A DNA stretch of 64,000 nt from Macrophomina tecta (lineage: Eukaryota > Ascomycota > Dothideomycetes > Botryosphaeriales > Botryosphaeriaceae). The notes below the pieces were generated by a model, which did no database searches, was not told where the DNA came from, and saw nothing but the letters and a program-made list of their open reading frames with translations. The stretch is taken from NCBI GenBank assembly GCA_024180945.1, contig JAKSGN010000020.1, forward strand, positions 806,001 to 870,000. The letters run 5' to 3'. Shown here piece after piece: positions 60,052 to 64,000 of the stretch; positions within the stretch are counted from its first letter, which is position 1, and each line of letters starts with the position of its first letter. Made by a program: the position numbers and the translations under genes.

Positions 60052-61072
60052 TCAATATCTACCATTCACGGGGGCGCGTTCGCTGACCGGAATTTCGCGC
60101 CCACTGGTGTCCTTGACGGAGGAACGTCGAGGACGGCCGATGTCAGCGGAGGAAGTAGACCGCTTGCCTTTGCTCCTCGATCGACTCCTCTCCGTCTCCG
60201 CCTCTTCGTCGGTAGAGTACTGATCCTGTGAATCCGTAAGGTGCAGGTTACTCTGTGATTGATTTGTGCGAAGCATCGCTGCACGCTCGTCATCCTCATC
60301 TTCTTCAAGGAGCTCACCGTCGGCAGTGTCGTGGTCGGGGGGCGCAATCCACTCCCGAGGCACGACGCAAGGCAAGGCCACGCCAATGCTTGCTGCGCGG
60401 TTGAGCCAGCGCGGGGCAGGCCGGGCAGTGAGCTTCTCGCATAAGTACGAGGTGAAGTGGTTGCAGTTGAAGGTCAGCAGGTTGTAGGATGTGCCTTGAA
60501 ACTTCTCTGAGGCCTGCACCGGAGGTTAGCATCGCAGAATACAAGCGTAGATGGCATGTGCATAGACGCACCTCCCTAATCACAGCACTGAGCTCCTCGT
60601 CAGTTAGGAAAGAGAAGCCCTGCAGGACCTCGCATCTAAAGGTGCCACCGGGGGGCTCGAGTCGCGGCCTGCGCATTGTAAGCATACCGCAAGACCATTG
60701 ACGTAATTAGCACGGGCCACAGACCTGGTCCAGTAGACTCCGGTCACACCGCGGCGGTCGTGACCACCATAGGCATACTCTTTGTCTTTGATCACGACGC
60801 CCGAGTGCAGAAGGCCGGCGCCCAGGGACCAAAGCAGCGACGAGACCTTACCCGGCTGTGCGGTCGTTAGCTGCAGTGCCCGTAGATCATGCTGAAACGG
60901 GAAAACACGAGACAGCGGCTGGGCTGGTGTGCCGCGGGCAGCGTCCGAAGAAACTCACGGGCAGGAGGTCGTAGACGTGGATGCGGATTTCGGTCTTCTG
61001 CACGGAGAGGGTAGAGCGGTGGCTTGACTGGCGCGACGGCTTCTTGGGTTTCGTCGGCGACGCAGGCGACAT
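60052..61072 (-). CDS. DeSI/PPPDE-family cysteine isopeptidase
   Basis: Four minus-strand exons: 61072-60959, 60855-60725, 60668-60572, 60513-60052; introns 103, 56 and 58 nt; 267 aa. The PPPDE fold is recognisable after splicing: RIHVYDLLPPGKVSSLLWSL, GLLHSGVVIKDKEYAYGGHD with the catalytic His, then YWTRPRLEPPGGTFRCEV and YNLLTFNCNHFTSYLCEKLT with the catalytic Cys. Members remove SUMO or ubiquitin from proteins. The acceptor at 60856 was chosen over an earlier AG because it restores LLP-PGK and follows a GCTAAC branch site. The C-terminal 100 residues are acidic, then Arg/Ser-rich and disordered. It shares a divergent promoter with OLA1. Confidence 0.88.
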
Positions 61073-61618
61073 GGCGCTGTCGGCGTTTTGCTCGGGGCTA
61101 TGCGCGGGTTAGGCGGAGTGGAGGTGGTGGGCGAGCAACTGCATCAGAAGGCGGGCGGCAGCGCAGAGAGGATTGCAGCCAAATGAGGGTTGCGCGGACG
61201 TGGTCGCCGGCTGGAGGCTCATACGTGTAAGGGCAAGTAGGCTAGAGGATGACGGTCTTGGTTAGGCCGGGGGCTGCCGGGTGTGACCTTGGTGGTTGGG
61301 CGCGGCGGCACGTGAGCGGAGCGGAGGAATCAGCGTCCCGCCGCCGCCGCGAATTTTGCTGTCCGACCCGCCGACCACACAAGCTCATCCCACCTCCCAC
61401 ACACACAACCCCTCAGCACCCACTCGGAGAGACTTTCGTTAGTCGTCTCCCGCCCAATCCCCATCATTCTCCCTCCCGGCGCCGCTCGAGTCTTCACAGC
61501 GCCTCAGGCCCTCGCCTTCCCGCGGTCCGCAGCTCGCACTCTCTGCGCCCCCACCGAGCCCCGCGCTCTTTTCTGCGTCGTCTTCACCCGCGGCTACGCC
61601 AGCAGCAAGAAGAAGAAA
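61073..61618. promoter_or_regulatory. Shared divergent promoter region, DeSI-type peptidase / OLA1
   Basis: 546 bp between opposed start codons. GC-rich on the left, CA/CT-rich close to OLA1, typical of constitutive fungal promoters. Confidence 0.5.
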
Positions 61619-63140
61619 ATGCCCCCCAAGAAGGCAGCTCCTCAGCAGAAGGTCCTGCTGGGCAGGCCCGGCAACAACCTGAAGAGTGGCATCGTATGTA
61701 GGCAGCCTCCCCACGTTTTTGCACGCAAAGCTCTTACCCTGACAGTGATCTCAGGTCGGTCTCGCCAACGTCGGCAAGTCCACGCTCTTCCAGGCCATTA
61801 CCAAGTGCCACCTCGGTAACCCGGCCAACTTCCCCTACGCCACCATTGAGCCCGAGGAGTCGCGTGTCATCGTTCCCGATGAGCGCTTCGACTGGCTGTG
61901 CCAGCACTACAAGCCCAAGTCCGAGGTGCCTGCCCACCTGACAATCTACGACATTGCTGGCCTGACCCGTGGTGCCTCGACCGGTGCTGGTCTTGGTAAC
62001 TCCTTCTTGTCCCACATCCGTGCCGTCGATGCCATCTTCCAGGTCGTTCGTTGCTTCGACGATGCTGAGATCATCCACGTTGAGGGTGATGTCGACCCCG
62101 TCCGTGATCTGGACATCATCAGCGAAGAACTGCGCATCAAGGACATTGAGTTCGTCGAGAAGGCCCACGAGAACTATGTCAAGCAGACGAGGAGAGGTGG
62201 CCAGTCCCTTGAGATGAAGAAGCTTAAGGAGGAGCAGGCCACCGTCGAGAAGGTTCTTGAGCACCTGAAGGCTGGCAAGGACGTTCGCAAGGGTGATTGG
62301 TCTCCCAAGGAGGTAGGTCCATTTGATTTCTCTCCAAGTTCCGCCATGCAGCCACCCGTCCTGCCTTTTTCATGATGACAAAGGGCCTCGTGCCTGATAT
62401 AATCCCAGCTCTTCGAAAGCCTCACCTAAAACAACGCTTAGAGGTCTTTATGAGAAGACGTCCCGTCTGATTTTGCCTGCCACTTCTACTCAAATCACAT
62501 CGCTTTGGAGGAGATGAGCAATGCTAATGCTCGCATAGGTCGAGGTCATCAACACTCTCTTCCTCCTCACCGCTAAGCCCGTTGTCTTCCTAGTCAACCT
62601 TAGCGAGAAGGATTACATCCGCAAGAAGAACAAGCATCTTCCCAAGATTGCCGAGTGGGTTAAGGAGCACGCTCCGGGCGATCCTATTATTCCCATCTCT
62701 ATCTGCTTGGAAGAGCGCCTTACTCAGTTTGCGACTGAGGCCGAGGCAGACGAAGAGTGCAAGAAGCTCGGTGTCCAGTCGGCACTGCCCAAGGCTATTG
62801 TCACCATGCGCAAGGCTCTCCACCTTGCCTCGTTCTTCACCACCGGCGCAGATGAGGTCAGGCAGTGGACCATCCGCGAGGACACCAAGGCACCACAGGC
62901 GGCCGGTGTCATTCACACTGGTAAGAAGATTGTGTTCGATGCAATACCACAGCGCTAACGGCTACTGCAGACTTTGAGAAGACTTTTATTCAGGCTCTCG
63001 TCTACAACTACTCCGTTCTCAAGGAGTTGGGTGACGAAGCTACCGTTAAGGCGCAGGGTAAGGTCATGACTAAGGGTAAGGATTACGTCGTTCAAGACGG
63101 AGATATCCTCCTTATCAAGGCCGGTGCTGCTAAGGGTTAA
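61619..63140 (+). CDS. OLA1: Obg-like ATPase 1 (YchF/OLA1)
   Basis: Exons 61619-61693, 61755-62312, 62539-62920 and 62971-63140; introns 61, 226 and 50 nt; 394 aa, the usual family length. OLA1 is a cytosolic ATP-preferring P-loop protein of the Obg group, associated with ribosomes and stress responses. Visible are the P-loop GLANVGKST (split by the first intron just before it), [17 protein letters not shown], the NLSE motif in place of the GTPase NKxD (fits ATP use), and the C-terminal TGS domain with [20 protein letters not shown] and [17 protein letters not shown]. No residue of the core appears missing. The 226-nt second intron is longer than its neighbours. Confidence 0.97.
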
Positions 63141-64000
63141 ATGAAAACGACTTGCTTGCGGGGTGGGTCCTCTTGCGGAGTCGTGGTTCAAGAGGGTCTT
63201 GTGATGGGTTGCCGGAGTTGCGGATGAAGGTTGAATGCTTATACCCAGGACGCTGCCTCTGCTGAGCAATGGCGTCACTGGTTTGCGTCCACGGCAAGAC
63301 AGTACGAACAAAAACGAGATGACAATGAACTACAAGAACATCTTATCCACTTGCTTTCGTGTGTAAAAATGTAAACGTCTTGGAGATACCTTTTATCCTG
63401 CACGCCACTACGAGCCAGGTGGTCCGCTGAACGCCAGTGTTGTTCGATGTACATGCAATTCCATGGCAAGCGTTATACTCATACCACAAGAAAGGACTTT
63501 TTTACAAGTGAGCTTAGTCGCCGACACAGCCTTCTTCTGGTCACTTATAGGGAGCCATCAGTCCACGCCGAAGCTGGAAGGTCCCATCCCCAACATGGGA
63601 TAGGTATGGTGCTCGAACCAGCACTCCTCTCTCCACCTGCAGAAGGTACAGGATTTGTCACATGACAGCCCTTCTATTGGACTGAAGACCCTATTCAGAC
63701 AATTCATGGCAGCGGACTTTTCTCGGAATCAAAACATCCCGACCACCACTTAGAGCGAAGTGATCAACAGCACGCAAATCTTGTCATACGTGCGTCCGAG
63801 TTGGTCTCATACACGTACCACTGTCCACACGCTGCGGCTGCCTCCCCAGTTCGTCCTTCGATATATCTCTTCGTGTGGTCCTCGGCTGGGACGGAGTCGT
63901 GATGCTGGAATAATGCATGGAGCATCTGGCTGGGAATCGGTGCCCCACAACGTTTGACAGCCATGATCCGTGTCGTCTGTAATGGCAGCTTGTTGATCGG
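63141..64000. other. Downstream region of OLA1 to window end, no supported gene
   Basis: 860 bp of 3' flank. It includes a short inverted repeat (CCCAT...ATGGG near 63584-63600). A GGTGCTCGAACCAGCACT segment looks loosely like a tRNA arm but no cloverleaf can be built around it. Confidence 0.5.

Noticed and set aside
60856..60891. Earlier acceptor for DeSI exon 2 adding HDLRALQLTTAQ
   Set aside because: The chosen acceptor follows a GCTAAC branch site and gives the family-like YDLLPPGK; the extra 12 residues contain that branch site.
63575..63640. tRNA-like hairpins with GGTTCGAGC on the minus strand
   Set aside because: No acceptor stem, anticodon arm or D arm can be paired around it.

Overview
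The window is nuclear DNA of a filamentous ascomycete (Pezizomycotina). Dothideomycetes is my best guess, from gene content only. Genes carry short spliceosomal introns, mostly 50-90 nt, with GTRNGT donors and CTAAC/CTGAC-type branch sites. Recognisable fungal genes include HIR1, TIM54, TIM44, OLA1, a Zn2Cys6 regulator and an RGS-LOV photoreceptor. Intergenic DNA is long (1-3.5 kb) and contains many T or A homopolymers and microsatellites. I found no tRNA, rRNA, CRISPR or intact transposon. All exon borders below were derived by hand from splice consensus plus protein continuity.

Layout. 0-3 kb: the 3' part of HIR1 (histone chaperone). 5.9-8.7 kb: TIM54 and a U1-type zinc-finger gene, divergent. 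10.9-18.1 kb: ARF1, a six-exon Zn2Cys6 transcription factor, and a divergent gene for a secreted protein of unknown function. 20.8-24.8 kb: a family 2 glycosyltransferase with one frameshift, followed by a heavily damaged serine beta-lactamase-like esterase pseudogene. 27-30.2 kb: an RGS-LOV blue-light receptor gene with a 572-nt intron inside the LOV domain and an apparent 1-nt deletion in the RGS part. 32.2-34.8 kb: a conserved-looking fungal protein of unknown function. 38.2-44.8 kb: a protein of about 2141 residues built from repeated Trp-Gly/poly-Lys modules. 45.5-49.9 kb: a mitochondrial stomatin-like protein and a kynurenine formamidase with a long poly-Gln leader. 51.8-53.9 kb: a protein with the N-terminal domain of fungal STAND/NLR-like proteins but no NTPase. 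57-63.2 kb: four compact housekeeping genes (TIM44, mitochondrial uS11, a DeSI/PPPDE peptidase, OLA1) arranged as two divergent pairs.

Functional themes. Several genes serve mitochondria (TIM54, TIM44, uS11m, stomatin-like). The 15-18 kb divergent pair joins a regulator to a secreted protein. The stretch 21-30 kb holds all the disrupted reading frames seen here. The most unusual candidates are the Trp-Gly/poly-Lys repeat protein and the RGS-LOV receptor.
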